From NCBI RefSeq assembly GCF_945957525.1, contig NZ_CAMFLA010000023.1:1-62912 (forward strand): a DNA stretch of 62,912 nucleotides, written 5' to 3'. This document shows positions 7,006-15,779 of this stretch, in pieces. The notes under the pieces are model-generated. The model did not search any database and had not been told where the DNA came from. It saw only the letters and a program-made list of their open reading frames with translations. Within the stretch, counting starts at the first letter, position 1; the number at the start of each line of letters is the position of its first letter. Origin of the DNA: an uncultured Aquitalea sp. GTDB lineage: Bacteria; Pseudomonadota; Gammaproteobacteria; Burkholderiales; Chromobacteriaceae. Both the position numbers and the translations under genes were made by a program.

Positions 7006-9678
7006 TCACACTGCCTTGAGCTTGCCTTTGCTCTTTGCAGGCGCGGCCTGTTCGATACTGGCTTCGCTGTCGCGCTCCCAGGCTTCCTTGTAGGCGCGGC
7101 CATAGTAGCTATCCAGCAGCAGTTGCTTGAGTTCGCTGATCAGCGGGTAGCGCGGATTGGCGCCGGTGCACTGGTCGTCGAAAGCGTCTTCGGCCAACTG
7201 GTCTACCTTGGCGAGGAAGTCCGCCTCGCTCACGCCGGCGGCCTGGATGGACATCGGGATGTCCAGCGTCTTTTTCAGCGCATCCACCCAGTCGATCAGC
7301 TTTTGCACGCGATCGTGGTCGCGCGCGGCCTCCAGCCCCAGATGGCGCGCGATTTCGGCATAGCGGGCCACGCCCTTGGGCCGATCGTACTGGCTAAAAG
7401 CGGTCTGCTTGGTCGGGATGTCGGCGGCGTTGTAGCGGATCACGTTGCTGATCAGGAGCGCATTGGCCAAACCGTGGGCCAGGCCGAATTCCGCACCCAG
7501 CTTGTGCGCCATGGAGTGGCACACGCCGAGGAAGGCATTGGCGAAGGCGATGCCGGCGATGGTGGCAGCATTGTGCACTTGCTCGCGGGCTTTCGGATCG
7601 CGCGCGCCGTTGGCATAGGCCGAGGGCAGGTAGTCCTTCAGCAGCTTGAGCGCTTGCAAGGCCTGCGGATCGGAATACTCGTTGGCCATCACCGATACAT
7701 AGGCTTCCAGCGCATGAGTCACCGCGTCGATGCCGCCGAAAGCGGTCAAGGACTTGGGCATGTCCATGATCAGATTGGCGTCGACGATGGCCATGTGCGG
7801 GGTAAGTTCGTAATCGGCAATCGGGTATTTCACGCCGCTTACTTCATCGGTCACCACGGCAAACGGCGTCACTTCCGAACCGGTGCCCGAGGTGGTGGGC
7901 ACGGCCACCATCATGGCTTTGCGACCCAGCTTGGGGAATTGGTAGATACGCTTGCGGATGTCCATGAAGCGCAGCGCCAGATCGGCGAAATGCACTTCCG
8001 GATGCTCGTACATCACCCACATGATCTTGGCCGCGTCCATCGGCGAGCCGCCGCCCAGCGCCATGATCACATCCGGCTGGAAGGCATGGGCCAGTGCCGC
8101 GCCCTTGCGTACCACGGCCAGCGTGGGGTCGGCCGGCACTTCGAAGAACACTTCCACTTCCAGCCCCATTTTCTTCAGCAGGCGGATCGGTTCGTCGACA
8201 AAACCGTGCTCGAACAGATACTGGCCGGTCACAATCAGGCAACGCTTCTTATCGGCCAGGTCTTCCAGCGCTACCGGCAGGCAGCCGCGACGGAAGTAAA
8301 TGGATTTCGGCAGTTTGTGCCACAGCATGTTCTCTGCCCTCTTGGCCACGGTCTTCTTGTTGATCAAGTGTTTGGGGCCAACGTTTTCCGAGATGGAATT
8401 GCCGCCCCAGGAGCCACAACCCAGCGTCAGCGACGGGGCCAGGCTGAAGTTGTACAAGTCGCCGATGCCGCCATGCGAAGACGGGGTGTTGATCAGGATA
8501 CGGGCGGTTTTCATGCGGTCGCCGAAGTAACGGATGCGATCGGCCTGCAGATCCTGATCGGTATACAGCGCCGAGGTGTGGCCGATGCCGCCCAGCGCCA
8601 CCAGCGCTGCCGCCTTGTCGCAGGCGTCGACAAAATCAGCGGCGCGGTACATGGCCAGCGTCGGCGACAGCTTTTCGTGGGCGAAGGCTTCATCGTTGCT
8701 CAGATCGCTCACTTCGGCGATCAGCACCTTGGTGTCCGGCGGTACGGTCAGGCCGGCCATGGCGGCGATCTTCACCGCGCTCTGCCCCACGATGGCGGCA
8801 TTGAGGTTGCCGTTGTTGAGGATCACCTGGCGCACGGCTTCGGCCTCCTTGGCATTGAGCATATAGCCGCCATGACGGGAGAAACGCTCGCGCATGGCGT
8901 CGTACACGCTGTCCACCACGATGACGGACTGCTCGGAAGCGCACACCACGCCGTTGTCGAAGGTCTTAGACATCAGGATGGAAGCCACCGCGCGCTTGAT
9001 GTCGGCGGTTTCATCCACCACGGCGGGCGTGTTGCCGGCGCCCACGCCAATGGCGGGTTTGCCGGAAGAATAGGCAGCGCGCACCATGCCCGGGCCGCCG
9101 GTGGCCAGGATCAGGTTGACGTCCGGATGGTGCATCAAGGCATTGGACAGCTCAACGCTGGGCTCGTCGATCCAGCCGATGATGTCTTTGGGCGCACCGG
9201 CCGCCACAGCGGCGTCCAGCACCAGCCGGGCTGCTTCGCAGGTGGAGCGGCGCGCGCGCGGGTGCGGCGAAAAAATGACGGCGTTGCGGGTTTTCAGCGC
9301 GATAAGCGCCTTGAAGATGGCGGTGGAAGTAGGATTGGTGGTGGGCACGATGCCGCACAGGATACCTACCGGTTCGGCAATGGTGATGGTGCCAAAGCTG
9401 TCATCTTCGGACAGCACGCCGCAGGTCTTTTCATCTTTGTACTTGTTGTAGATGTATTCAGAGGCAAAGTGATTCTTGATCACCTTGTCTTCCATCACGC
9501 CCATGCCGGTTTCCTCCACCGCCATGCGGGCCAGCGGAATGCGGGCGTCGGCGGCGGCCAGCGCGGCATGGCGGAAGATGACGTCCACCTGCTCCTGGGT
9601 GAAAGTGGCGAATGCCGCTTGCGCTTTTTTGACGCGCGCCACCAGCTCGTTCAATTCAAGGATATTGGTAACCGACAT
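7006..9678 (-). CDS. adhE: Bifunctional acetaldehyde-CoA/alcohol dehydrogenase AdhE
   Basis: An 890-residue fusion. The N-terminal aldehyde dehydrogenase reduces acetyl-CoA to acetaldehyde (catalytic Cys in DNGVVCASEQS, about residue 246). The C-terminal iron-dependent alcohol dehydrogenase makes ethanol (GGGSPMDAAK for NAD, and the metal-binding His region HSMAHKLGAEFGLAHGLAN near 720). It allows NADH disposal in fermentation, and the enzyme usually forms spirosomes. Length and order are typical of the family. GGAG lies eight bases upstream of the ATG. The upstream region is AT-rich and holds a perfect inverted repeat, so the gene is probably controlled. ackA and a pta-like gene for acetate formation lie 35 kb away. 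Confidence 0.97.
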   Translation of the reverse strand: MSVTNILELNELVARVKKAQAAFATFTQEQVDVIFRHAALAAADARIPLARMAVEETGMGVMEDKVIKNHFASEYIYNKYKDEKTCGVLSEDDSFGTITIAEPVGILCGIVPTTNPTSTAIFKALIALKTRNAVIFSPHPRARRSTCEAARLVLDAAVAAGAPKDIIGWIDEPSVELSNALMHHPDVNLILATGGPGMVRAAYSSGKPAIGVGAGNTPAVVDETADIKRAVASILMSKTFDNGVVCASEQSVIVVDSVYDAMRERFSRHGGYMLNAKEAEAVRQVILNNGNLNAAIVGQSAVKIAAMAGLTVPPDTKVLIAEVSDLSNDEAFAHEKLSPTLAMYRAADFVDACDKAAALVALGGIGHTSALYTDQDLQADRIRYFGDRMKTARILINTPSSHGGIGDLYNFSLAPSLTLGCGSWGGNSISENVGPKHLINKKTVAKRAENMLWHKLPKSIYFRRGCLPVALEDLADKKRCLIVTGQYLFEHGFVDEPIRLLKKMGLEVEVFFEVPADPTLAVVRKGAALAHAFQPDVIMALGGGSPMDAAKIMWVMYEHPEVHFADLALRFMDIRKRIYQFPKLGRKAMMVAVPTTSGTGSEVTPFAVVTDEVSGVKYPIADYELTPHMAIVDANLIMDMPKSLTAFGGIDAVTHALEAYVSVMANEYSDPQALQALKLLKDYLPSAYANGARDPKAREQVHNAATIAGIAFANAFLGVCHSMAHKLGAEFGLAHGLANALLISNVIRYNAADIPTKQTAFSQYDRPKGVARYAEIARHLGLEAARDHDRVQKLIDWVDALKKTLDIPMSIQAAGVSEADFLAKVDQLAEDAFDDQCTGANPRYPLISELKQLLLDSYYGRAYKEAWERDSEASIEQAAPAKSKGKLKAV

Positions 9679-9742
9679 GATGATTCTCCAAATGGGATGA
9701 AATCTTTTGATTCCAGCGCCGGCAAATCAATATTCAGGCCAT

Positions 9743-9763
9743 TTGAATAAATCGCTTATTCAA
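9743..9763. promoter_or_regulatory. Perfect inverted repeat upstream of adhE
   Basis: TTGAATAA-N5-TTATTCAA, centred 75 bases before the adhE ATG in an AT-rich stretch (9679-9950) unlike the surrounding GC-rich DNA. The symmetry suits a dimeric repressor or activator. It does not match the FNR (TTGAT-N4-ATCAA) or Rex (TTGTGAA-N4-TTCACAA) consensus, so the regulator is unknown. The rest of the 389-base gap 9679-10067 holds two terminators and no gene. Confidence 0.5.
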
Positions 9764-9946
9764 CTAAGCCAAACCGGCGATGAAAAGCCGTTTTTGTAAT
9801 TAACCCGCTACAAAACCGGCTGCAACATTTAGGCAATGCACGACGAAAAGCCTTTGTTTTCCGTCTTTTTTTCATTTCCAGCCCAGATTACTCCAATATT
9901 CGATCCGTTGTTTTGCGCCATGCCAAGAGAGTGGCATTGATTCAAA

Positions 9947-9968
9947 TAAAAAAGGCAGCAGCGCTGCC
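9947..9968 (-). terminator. Rho-independent terminator (second, minus strand)
   Basis: GGCAGC/GCTGCC hairpin followed on the minus strand by seven T. It lies 45 bases past the first terminator and would further shield the adhE promoter from read-through. Confidence 0.6.
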
Positions 9969-10012
9969 AGACCCTCCTCGCCCCCTGTAATGGCCTGCTT
10001 ACACGCAGGCAT

Positions 10013-10044
10013 GAAAAAGGCCGCCGGGGTTGCCCGCGGCGGCC
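10013..10044 (-). terminator. Terminator of the carbonic-anhydrase-like gene
   Basis: GGCCGCC/GGCGGCC stem with a further GGG/CCC extension, followed on the minus strand by TTTTT, 23 bases after the stop codon. Confidence 0.8.
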
Positions 10045-10067
10045 AGGTCTATCGCACAGAACGATTG

Positions 10068-11147
10068 TCAGCGCATGAAAGCGTAATGGAAGTAATCGCC
10101 CTTCTGCATGATGCGTTTTATCGCCGCAGGTTGCGTCTCGCCATTGATGTTGGTCACCACCAGCTTGCCCTTGCCCCGCTTGAGATCGTTGTTTACATCG
10201 TAGTAAGCGCCGATCACCGCCAGACGCCCGGCTTCCACTTCGCCGGCGAAAGTGAGAATGGCGCCCTCTACCTGATTGTTGACGTTCAACAAGGCGCCAT
10301 TGGCCTCGCCGATACCCTTCGGCAAACCCATGTTGGCCGAAGCGGCACTGCCGCTTTCATCCACCATGGCGTCCAGCACGGTACGGCAACCCGGCGCGCC
10401 GACAATCATCAGCACCGGCGTACGCAGCTTGCGCACACCATACTCGATGGTGCCCTCGGCCGGCTCGATCTGATTGCCGGCGGTGCGCACCCTGTAGAGT
10501 CCGTTCTTGAAATCCTTGAAGCCGCCTTCGGCATGCGGGCTGTCTGCGCAACTCACCACCGTAGCGCGCGCGGCGCCAGCTTCCTTGAGATCGCCGAAAT
10601 AACCAGCGCCATGCGTGGCGAGATAACGCTGGCTGGCCTTGAGAATCACCGCCACCTGGGATTGCAGCTGAACCGTCTGGGCCGAGGCGGATTCGGCTGG
10701 CTTCTTATGCGCGCCGGCCGGCGCATGCGGTTTGGCATGCACCGCGCGCGGCTTGGCGGGGGCATTGTGCGCGACAACCTCGTGCGTCGGTTCGACGCGG
10801 GCCTTGGGCGGACGCAAACCATCGGGCGCGCGCACCTCGGGACTCAGCCCCACCGGCATCTTGATTTCCGGCGGCTTGCCTTGCTTCACCTCCGGCGCCA
10901 TCGCCTCTGGCGGCTTAGGCTTTTGCTGGGCGGCCATGCTGGCTGCCAGCTTGCCGGGCAATTTGATGGCGGGCCCAGCCTTCTCGCCCGATGCCGCCGC
11001 CGGCTTGGCGGCGGGCGCTTCGGTAGCCGGCTTGGCCGCTGCCGGTTTATTGAGCGTGGCCTCCGCGGGGTGCTCCTCAGCCAGCGCCGCGCCCGCGAGC
11101 ACGCTCATGCCTGCCAGCCACCCTAGTTTGCCGAACGCTTGCCTCAT
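10068..11147 (-). CDS. Secreted degenerate beta-carbonic-anhydrase-like protein
   Basis: 359 residues with three parts: a signal peptide (MRQAFGKLGWLAGMSVLAGAALAE), a 130-residue Ala/Pro/Lys linker, and a C-terminal domain that follows the beta-carbonic-anhydrase pattern. In that domain VVSCADSP stands where active enzymes read C-x-D-S-R, TIEYGVRKLRTPVLMIVG is the usual helix-strand, and GAPGCRTV stands where H-x-x-C is expected. One zinc histidine and the dyad arginine are therefore replaced (Ala and Pro), so CO2 hydration is unlikely by the standard mechanism. AAGGAGG lies six bases before the ATG, which fixes the start; the frame continues upstream into unrelated sequence. The linker suggests it extends from or into the envelope. 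Confidence 0.75.
   Translation of the reverse strand: MRQAFGKLGWLAGMSVLAGAALAEEHPAEATLNKPAAAKPATEAPAAKPAAASGEKAGPAIKLPGKLAASMAAQQKPKPPEAMAPEVKQGKPPEIKMPVGLSPEVRAPDGLRPPKARVEPTHEVVAHNAPAKPRAVHAKPHAPAGAHKKPAESASAQTVQLQSQVAVILKASQRYLATHGAGYFGDLKEAGAARATVVSCADSPHAEGGFKDFKNGLYRVRTAGNQIEPAEGTIEYGVRKLRTPVLMIVGAPGCRTVLDAMVDESGSAASANMGLPKGIGEANGALLNVNNQVEGAILTFAGEVEAGRLAVIGAYYDVNNDLKRGKGKLVVTNINGETQPAAIKRIMQKGDYFHYAFMR
10331..10342 (+). repeat. One-mismatch GGTTGGCCGAAG copy
   Basis: TGTTGGCCGAAG inside the carbonic-anhydrase-like gene; the first base differs. Similar single-mismatch copies occur at 22777, 7189 (end base) and 54719 (internal). Confidence 0.4.
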
Positions 11148-11326
11148 GCCCCCTCCTTGCCTCTTTACTGTTCTCGCGCCGCCATCCCGGCCATCCCTAC
11201 GTCTTTTGCAGCTTGCAGCGACGTGGTGTCCTGTTGTCCGCGACGCATCTTCACGGTTTTGTCGGCGGCCCTCATCGGCCCGCCACTGATCCATATCGGC
11301 CAAAACGGCCAAAGCTGTAGGCCGGC

Positions 11327-12196
11327 TCAGGTTTTTCCACTGCGCCACTGCCCGGCCAGCACGCCGCCGAACACCAGTGCGCAAGCCAGCCATTGGCCCC
11401 CGTTTAGCCGTTCTCCCAGAAACAAACTGGCCAGCGCCACGGTAAACACGGGAATGAGATTGATATAGGCCGAAGCGCGCGCCACGGGAACCTTGCTTAC
11501 CCCCCAGGTGTACAGACCATAAGCACCCAGCGTGATGCAGGCGCCCAGATACAGCACCCACAGGCTTGGCCCCAGCGGGTAATGCACCGGCCAGGCTGCC
11601 CAGGGCGTGGCCAGCGCCGCGCCAAACCACACACTGCCCAGTACGGTTTGCACACCGGTGAGCGCCAGCGCGGAATAGCGTGAGGAGAGACGCTTGGCGA
11701 TCAGTACATAGCCGCTGGCGCACAGCATGGCGATGAATTCCAGCAGATTGCCCAGCAGCGGGTCCGGCGCGGATGCGTCGGCCGTGCCGGTGGCCGTCAG
11801 CCACACCACGCCGGCAAAAGACAACAACAAGCCGCCCCAGGCGCGCAAGCTCATGGTTTCTTTCAGAAACAACATGGCGCCCAGCGAACACAGCAGCGGC
11901 AAAGTGGCGGTGATGACGGAGGCTTGCGACGCGCTGGTCTTGAGCAGCGCTTGCGCCTCAAAGAGGAAATACAGACAGGGTTCGGCCAGACCCATCGCCA
12001 ACAGCCAGCGCCAGTCGCCGCGCCGGTATTTCCAGTGGCCGCGCGCGCGCAGCAAGGGCAAGAGGCAGCAGGTGGCGATCACCATGCGGGCAAATAGCAC
12101 CGCAATAGGGTCGTAAATGGCAAAAACCAGCTTGAGGGCGATGAAGGAACTGGCCCACAGCAGCATGGCCGCCGTGAGCGCGACATAAGGCAGCAT
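11327..12196 (-). CDS. EamA-family (DMT superfamily) transporter
   Basis: 289 residues with about ten hydrophobic segments arranged as two EamA repeats. The first begins MLPYVALTAAMLLWASSFIALK and the second near LLEFIAMLCASGYVLIAK. The PxxxxFxR pattern of the first repeat appears as DPIAVLFARMV. Family members export amino acids, metabolites or drugs across the inner membrane; the substrate here is unknown. It follows the SDR gene in the same direction with a 91-base gap and could be co-transcribed with it. Confidence 0.85.
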   Translation of the reverse strand: MLPYVALTAAMLLWASSFIALKLVFAIYDPIAVLFARMVIATCCLLPLLRARGHWKYRRGDWRWLLAMGLAEPCLYFLFEAQALLKTSASQASVITATLPLLCSLGAMLFLKETMSLRAWGGLLLSFAGVVWLTATGTADASAPDPLLGNLLEFIAMLCASGYVLIAKRLSSRYSALALTGVQTVLGSVWFGAALATPWAAWPVHYPLGPSLWVLYLGACITLGAYGLYTWGVSKVPVARASAYINLIPVFTVALASLFLGERLNGGQWLACALVFGGVLAGQWRSGKT

Positions 12197-12287
12197 GCGG
12201 CGCGATCGGAATATTCTTGATGCGTCATTCTCCCAGAGCGCCGCCGTCCTGCCTACCCGCGCCCGGCAGCGCGGGAGGACTCAAGGA

Positions 12288-12899
12288 TCAGAGCGAGACT
12301 TCGGGGAACACTTCCATCACTTTGCCGGACACCGGCTGCTCCAGCGCGCGCTGGTAGGTAGCGGCCACGTCCTCGCGGGAGACGCGACGGAAGCCGGGGA
12401 AGTAATCCGCGTAACGTTCATCCTCAGCCACCGGGCCCGGGCTCACCAGATTGACGCGCGCCTTGCCCCACAACTCCGTACCGGCAGCGCGCACAAAGGC
12501 AGCCAGCGCACCGTTGACCATGCCGGCGCAAATCGCGCCGCCGATGAATTCCTTTTCCAGAATGCCAGAAGTCAACACAAACACCGCGCCCGACTTGAGC
12601 AGGCGAGCGCCCAGCTGTACCAGCCGCACCTGCCCCATCAACTTGTTGTTGAGACCACCGGCCCAGTCACTCTCGGTCAATTGATCCAGCGGCTTGAACG
12701 GCACGTGGCCCGCGGTGACGATCACCGCATCCAGATCCGGGTGCGCGCGATAGGCGGCTTCGATGCTGGCTGGCGATTCGATGTCGATCTTCACGTCGCC
12801 GCGCTGACGCCCCCCCACCAGCACTTCATGTTTTTGCGACAGGCGCTCCACAACAGCTTTCCCGATATGACCTGCGCCGCCGATAACCAGTACTTTCAT
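12288..12899 (-). CDS. Short-chain-dehydrogenase-like protein (atypical)
   Basis: 203 residues with an N-terminal Rossmann motif GGAGHIG, an Asp-containing DIESP turn and the strand VIVTAGHV. The usual YxxxK catalytic pair is absent: after the serine (LTSGIL) the region reads GAICAGMVNGALAAF. A subgroup of small SDR-like proteins shares this pattern, so it is probably a family trait rather than decay. Reaction unknown. It is divergent from a LysR regulator, the classic arrangement in which the LysR protein controls its neighbour. Confidence 0.75.
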   Translation of the reverse strand: MKVLVIGGAGHIGKAVVERLSQKHEVLVGGRQRGDVKIDIESPASIEAAYRAHPDLDAVIVTAGHVPFKPLDQLTESDWAGGLNNKLMGQVRLVQLGARLLKSGAVFVLTSGILEKEFIGGAICAGMVNGALAAFVRAAGTELWGKARVNLVSPGPVAEDERYADYFPGFRRVSREDVAATYQRALEQPVSGKVMEVFPEVSL

Positions 12900-12985
12900 G
12901 ATTTAGTCTCCGATAGTTCAATAAATTGCACAAAACCATCATAGACGCAGAGTCATCATGCGATAAATCGCTAATAACCAAAACA

Positions 12986-13005
12986 TTGTTCAAAAATAAG
13001 AACAA
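12986..13005. promoter_or_regulatory. Inverted repeat between SDR and LysR genes
   Basis: TTGTTC-N8-GAACAA in the AT-rich centre of the 359-base divergent gap (12900-13258), a plausible LysR-type operator. A smaller CGATAAATCG palindrome lies at 12961-12970. No gene fits in the gap. Confidence 0.4.
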
Positions 13006-13258
13006 CAGCGCTATTGAAACCACAACTCCCCCTTCTGCTTGTTCAGGGAATCGTACCAAATCAATACAGGATTGTTCCGAATACGATGACAACGCCGTGC
13101 TAAGATCAAACACGGTTCAGCACCAAGCCCGAGCGCGTCGGCAGTGCCGCCGCCCCGCAAAAACAAGCCGGTCAAACCGGCCTCCCAATCACGGGGCCAG
13201 GCAGCCGCCGGCCAGACTATCGCCTGTTGTCAGTCCTTGCCCTTACGCACAAAACGCC

Positions 13259-14197
13259 ATGAAACCCGCTTCGCCCCCCTCGCCCGACGCCCTGCTCGCC
13301 TTTGACGCGCTGGCGCGCATGGGCAGCTTCACAGCCGCAGCCGATGCGATCGGCTGCGCCAAAAGCCGCATCAGCCAGTTGGTCAAAGAACTGGAACGCG
13401 AGCTGGGCACCGTGCTGGTGCTGCGCAATACCCGTCGCGTGGCGCTGACCGAAAGCGGGCGACGGCTGGCCGAACACGCCCGCCGCATGCGCGAGGTGCT
13501 GGAAAAAGTGCGCCCGGACATCGAAGAAGCCCAGGGCCGTATCGAAGGACCGCTGCGCATCAGCGCCACCGCCTCGCTGGCGCAATACCTGCTGGCGCCG
13601 ATGTTGGCCGAACTGGCTGAGCAGCATCCCGAGCTGGAGCTGGAACTGTTGGCGGAAAACCGCCTGCAGGACCCCATCAACGACGGACTGGATTTCTGCC
13701 TGCGTTCGCGCAATGTGCACGACGACCGGCTGGTGGCCAAGCCACTGGGCTTTGTCTGGGAAGCGCCCTACGCCGCGCCGGCCTATCTGGAACGCGCACC
13801 GCGACTGGAAACCCCCGAAGATCTGGCTCATCACCGCATTCTGCTCAACAGCCACCATGTCTACGGCCGCGAATGGCGGCTGGAAAAAGACGGCGAGCTG
13901 CGCAGCATCACTACCCGCCCCATGCTGGTTTGCGACCAGTACGCGTCGCTCATTTCCGGTCTTATCGCCGGCCATGGCGTGGCGCTGTTGCCGCACTATG
14001 TCGCGCGCCTGTTCGTTGAAAGCGGCCATCTTCGCCGTGTGCTGCCCGGCTGGCACGGCGGCTGCTGGCCGGTGTATCTGGTATTTCCCTACCGCCAGCC
14101 CCTGCCGCGCAAATACGAAGCCCTTATCCAGTTCCTCACCCCGCGCTTGCGCGAGGTGCTGGAAGAAACCCCGCTTTACCCTGGAGACCCCGCATGA
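13259..14197 (+). CDS. LysR-family transcriptional regulator
   Basis: 312 residues. An N-terminal winged helix-turn-helix (LLAFDALARMGSFTAAADAIGCAKSRISQLV, split across residues 10-40) is followed by ELGTVLVLRNTRRVALTESG, the standard LysR hallmark. The remainder is a substrate-binding effector domain ending LIQFLTPRLREVLEE. ATG 13259 fits the usual LysR start, about ten residues before the first helix; the longer frame back to 12926 is non-coding promoter DNA. It probably regulates the divergent SDR gene and itself. A short secreted-peptide gene overlaps its stop codon. Confidence 0.9.
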   Translation: MKPASPPSPDALLAFDALARMGSFTAAADAIGCAKSRISQLVKELERELGTVLVLRNTRRVALTESGRRLAEHARRMREVLEKVRPDIEEAQGRIEGPLRISATASLAQYLLAPMLAELAEQHPELELELLAENRLQDPINDGLDFCLRSRNVHDDRLVAKPLGFVWEAPYAAPAYLERAPRLETPEDLAHHRILLNSHHVYGREWRLEKDGELRSITTRPMLVCDQYASLISGLIAGHGVALLPHYVARLFVESGHLRRVLPGWHGGCWPVYLVFPYRQPLPRKYEALIQFLTPRLREVLEETPLYPGDPA

Positions 14198-14409
14198 AAC
14201 GCCTCCTCTTAGCCGCGCTGCTGAGCACCGCCCTGCCCTCGCTGGCCGCCGTCACCCCGGCGTCCTCCTATCTGTCCATGCACAGCGAGCTTTACCACGC
14301 CGTACCGCCGGCCCGCCAAGATGCCCGGGCGGCGGAGAATACCCCGCAGGCGGCCCTGGCGCCGGCCGCCAGCACCACTCTTGATCCAGGCCAAGGTTCG
14401 CACGCCTGA
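14194..14409 (+). CDS. Small secreted protein of unknown function
   Basis: 71 residues starting at an ATGA overlap with the LysR gene. It has a clear signal peptide (MKRLLLAALLSTALPSLA) followed by about 50 Ala/Pro/Ser-rich residues with no recognisable domain. The translational coupling and codon use support expression. Not recognised. Confidence 0.55.
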   Translation: MKRLLLAALLSTALPSLAAVTPASSYLSMHSELYHAVPPARQDARAAENTPQAALAPAASTTLDPGQGSHA

Positions 14410-14493
14410 GCGCTGCCACAATCGCGCGTCATCTTATAAACGCGAATCAGCCTCAAATAGGCTGCTTTGCGTCCAACGCGGAGTGATCTGGGC

Positions 14494-15681
14494 ATGGAAC
14501 ACGTGGACGTACTGATTGTGGGCGGCGGCATGGTGGGCACAGCGCTGGCTTGCTCGCTGAGCGGTAAGGGCTTGAGCATCGCGGTGCTGGAACAGACCGC
14601 GCCGCCCGCCTTCGCCCCGGAGCAAGAACCCGATCTGCGCGTGTCCGCCATCAGCCCCGCCTCCGCCCGTTTACTGGACGGCATCGGCGCCTGGGAGCGC
14701 ATTCGCTCCATGCGCGCCGCCCCCTATCTGCGCATGCAGGTATGGGAAGACGACGAAGCTCACGGCACCCTGTTCACAGCCGAAGAAGCCGGCAACGATG
14801 TACTGGGCCATATCGTAGAGAACCGCATCATCCAGCTGGCCACCACCGAGTGTGTGCGCGAACGCGAAGACATTCGTTATCTTTGCCCGGCGCGCATCGC
14901 CCGCATCGACTACCAGCCCAAGGCCTCCCGCGTGACGCTGGAAGACGGCACGGTGTTCGTTGCCCGCCTGCTGGTGGCCGCCGACGGCGCCAGATCGGCC
15001 GTGCGCGACGCCGCCGGCATCGGCATCACCAGTTGGGACTACCCCATGCACGCCTTGGTCGCCAGCTGCGAAACGGCTTATGACCAACAGGACATCACCT
15101 GGCAGCGCTTCACCGCCACCGGCCCACAAGCCTTTCTGCCGCTGACGGGCGCGCACGCCTCTCTGGTCTGGTACAACACGCCCACCGAGGTCAAACGTCT
15201 GCTTGCGCTGAGCGACGAAGAGCTGACCGCGGCCTTCAGCGCCGCCTTCCCGCAAAAACTGGGCGGCATCCGCCGCCTGATCAGCCGCGGCAGCTTCGGC
15301 CTCACCCGCCGCCATGCCGCCAGCTACGCCAAAGACGGCGTGGTACTGGCCGGCGATGCCGCGCACACCATCCATCCGCTGGCCGGGCAAGGCGTCAATC
15401 TAGGTTACCAAGACGTGGCCGCGCTGGCAGACACCGTGCTGCAAGCGCATGCCGAGGGCAAGGATTTTGCCGACATCAGCGTGCTGCGCCGCTACGAGCG
15501 TCTGCGCAAGCCCGCCAACCTGGCCATGCAAACCGGCATGGATGCTTTTTGCTACGGCTTCGCCAATACCCTGCCGCCGTTGCGGGCTGCCCGCAAGCTG
15601 GGCATGAAACTGGCCGACAAGGCCGGCCCGTTCAAGCGAGGTGTGATTCGCTACGCGCTGGGTCTGCCCTTTCGCGGCTGA
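14494..15681 (+). CDS. UbiH/UbiF/COQ6-family FAD-dependent hydroxylase
   Basis: 395 residues with the three flavin-monooxygenase motifs: GGGMVGTALA near the start, the DG motif ADGARSAVRD near 160, and GDAAHTIHPLAGQGVNLGYQD near 285, which is the ubiquinone-hydroxylase signature. It probably hydroxylates the ring of a ubiquinone precursor; which carbon cannot be told from sequence alone. ATG 14494 has a GGAG about ten bases upstream. It converges on ppsA, with a shared terminator between them and a 12-mer repeat just after its stop codon. Confidence 0.88.
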   Translation: MEHVDVLIVGGGMVGTALACSLSGKGLSIAVLEQTAPPAFAPEQEPDLRVSAISPASARLLDGIGAWERIRSMRAAPYLRMQVWEDDEAHGTLFTAEEAGNDVLGHIVENRIIQLATTECVREREDIRYLCPARIARIDYQPKASRVTLEDGTVFVARLLVAADGARSAVRDAAGIGITSWDYPMHALVASCETAYDQQDITWQRFTATGPQAFLPLTGAHASLVWYNTPTEVKRLLALSDEELTAAFSAAFPQKLGGIRRLISRGSFGLTRRHAASYAKDGVVLAGDAAHTIHPLAGQGVNLGYQDVAALADTVLQAHAEGKDFADISVLRRYERLRKPANLAMQTGMDAFCYGFANTLPPLRAARKLGMKLADKAGPFKRGVIRYALGLPFRG

Positions 15682-15694
15682 CGCCCGGTCGCAA

Positions 15695-15706
15695 GGTTGG
15701 CCGAAG
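15695..15706 (+). repeat. GGTTGGCCGAAG repeat, copy 3 (intergenic)
   Basis: Perfect, with AA in front (AAGGTTGGCCGAAG), between the hydroxylase stop codon and its terminator. Confidence 0.85.
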
Positions 15707-15730
15707 GTCTGCGCCTGAGTGCAGGCGTAA

Positions 15731-15756
15731 AAAAACCGCCCCGAGGGGCGGTTTTT
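15731..15756. terminator. Bidirectional terminator between the hydroxylase gene and ppsA
   Basis: AAAAACCGCCC/GGGCGGTTTTT stem; T runs on both strands serve the two convergent genes. Confidence 0.9.
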
Positions 15757-15779
15757 CATGGCATGGAACTTTGGCCTTA

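Noticed and set aside
7189-7200. Additional single-mismatch copies of the 12-mer (7189, 22777, 54719, 62868)
   Set aside because: Single or double mismatches inside the word are expected occasionally in this base composition, so they are not counted in the core set.
7123-9750. 875-residue plus-strand frame opposite adhE
   Set aside because: It is His/Gly/Gln-rich, mirrors the GC-rich adhE codons in antisense, and lacks a domain or ribosome site. The same applies to the long frames opposite ppsA (15549-17963), the FtsX permease (32951-34729) and aspS (41168-43720).
9679-9960. FNR or Rex site before adhE
   Set aside because: No TTGAT-N4-ATCAA or TTGTGAA-N4-TTCACAA was found, only the different palindrome reported above. 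A sigma-54 -24/-12 pair was also not found.
11148-11891. N-terminal extension of the carbonic-anhydrase-like frame
   Set aside because: The extension overlaps the transporter gene in another frame; the signal peptide and AAGGAGG place the start at 11147.
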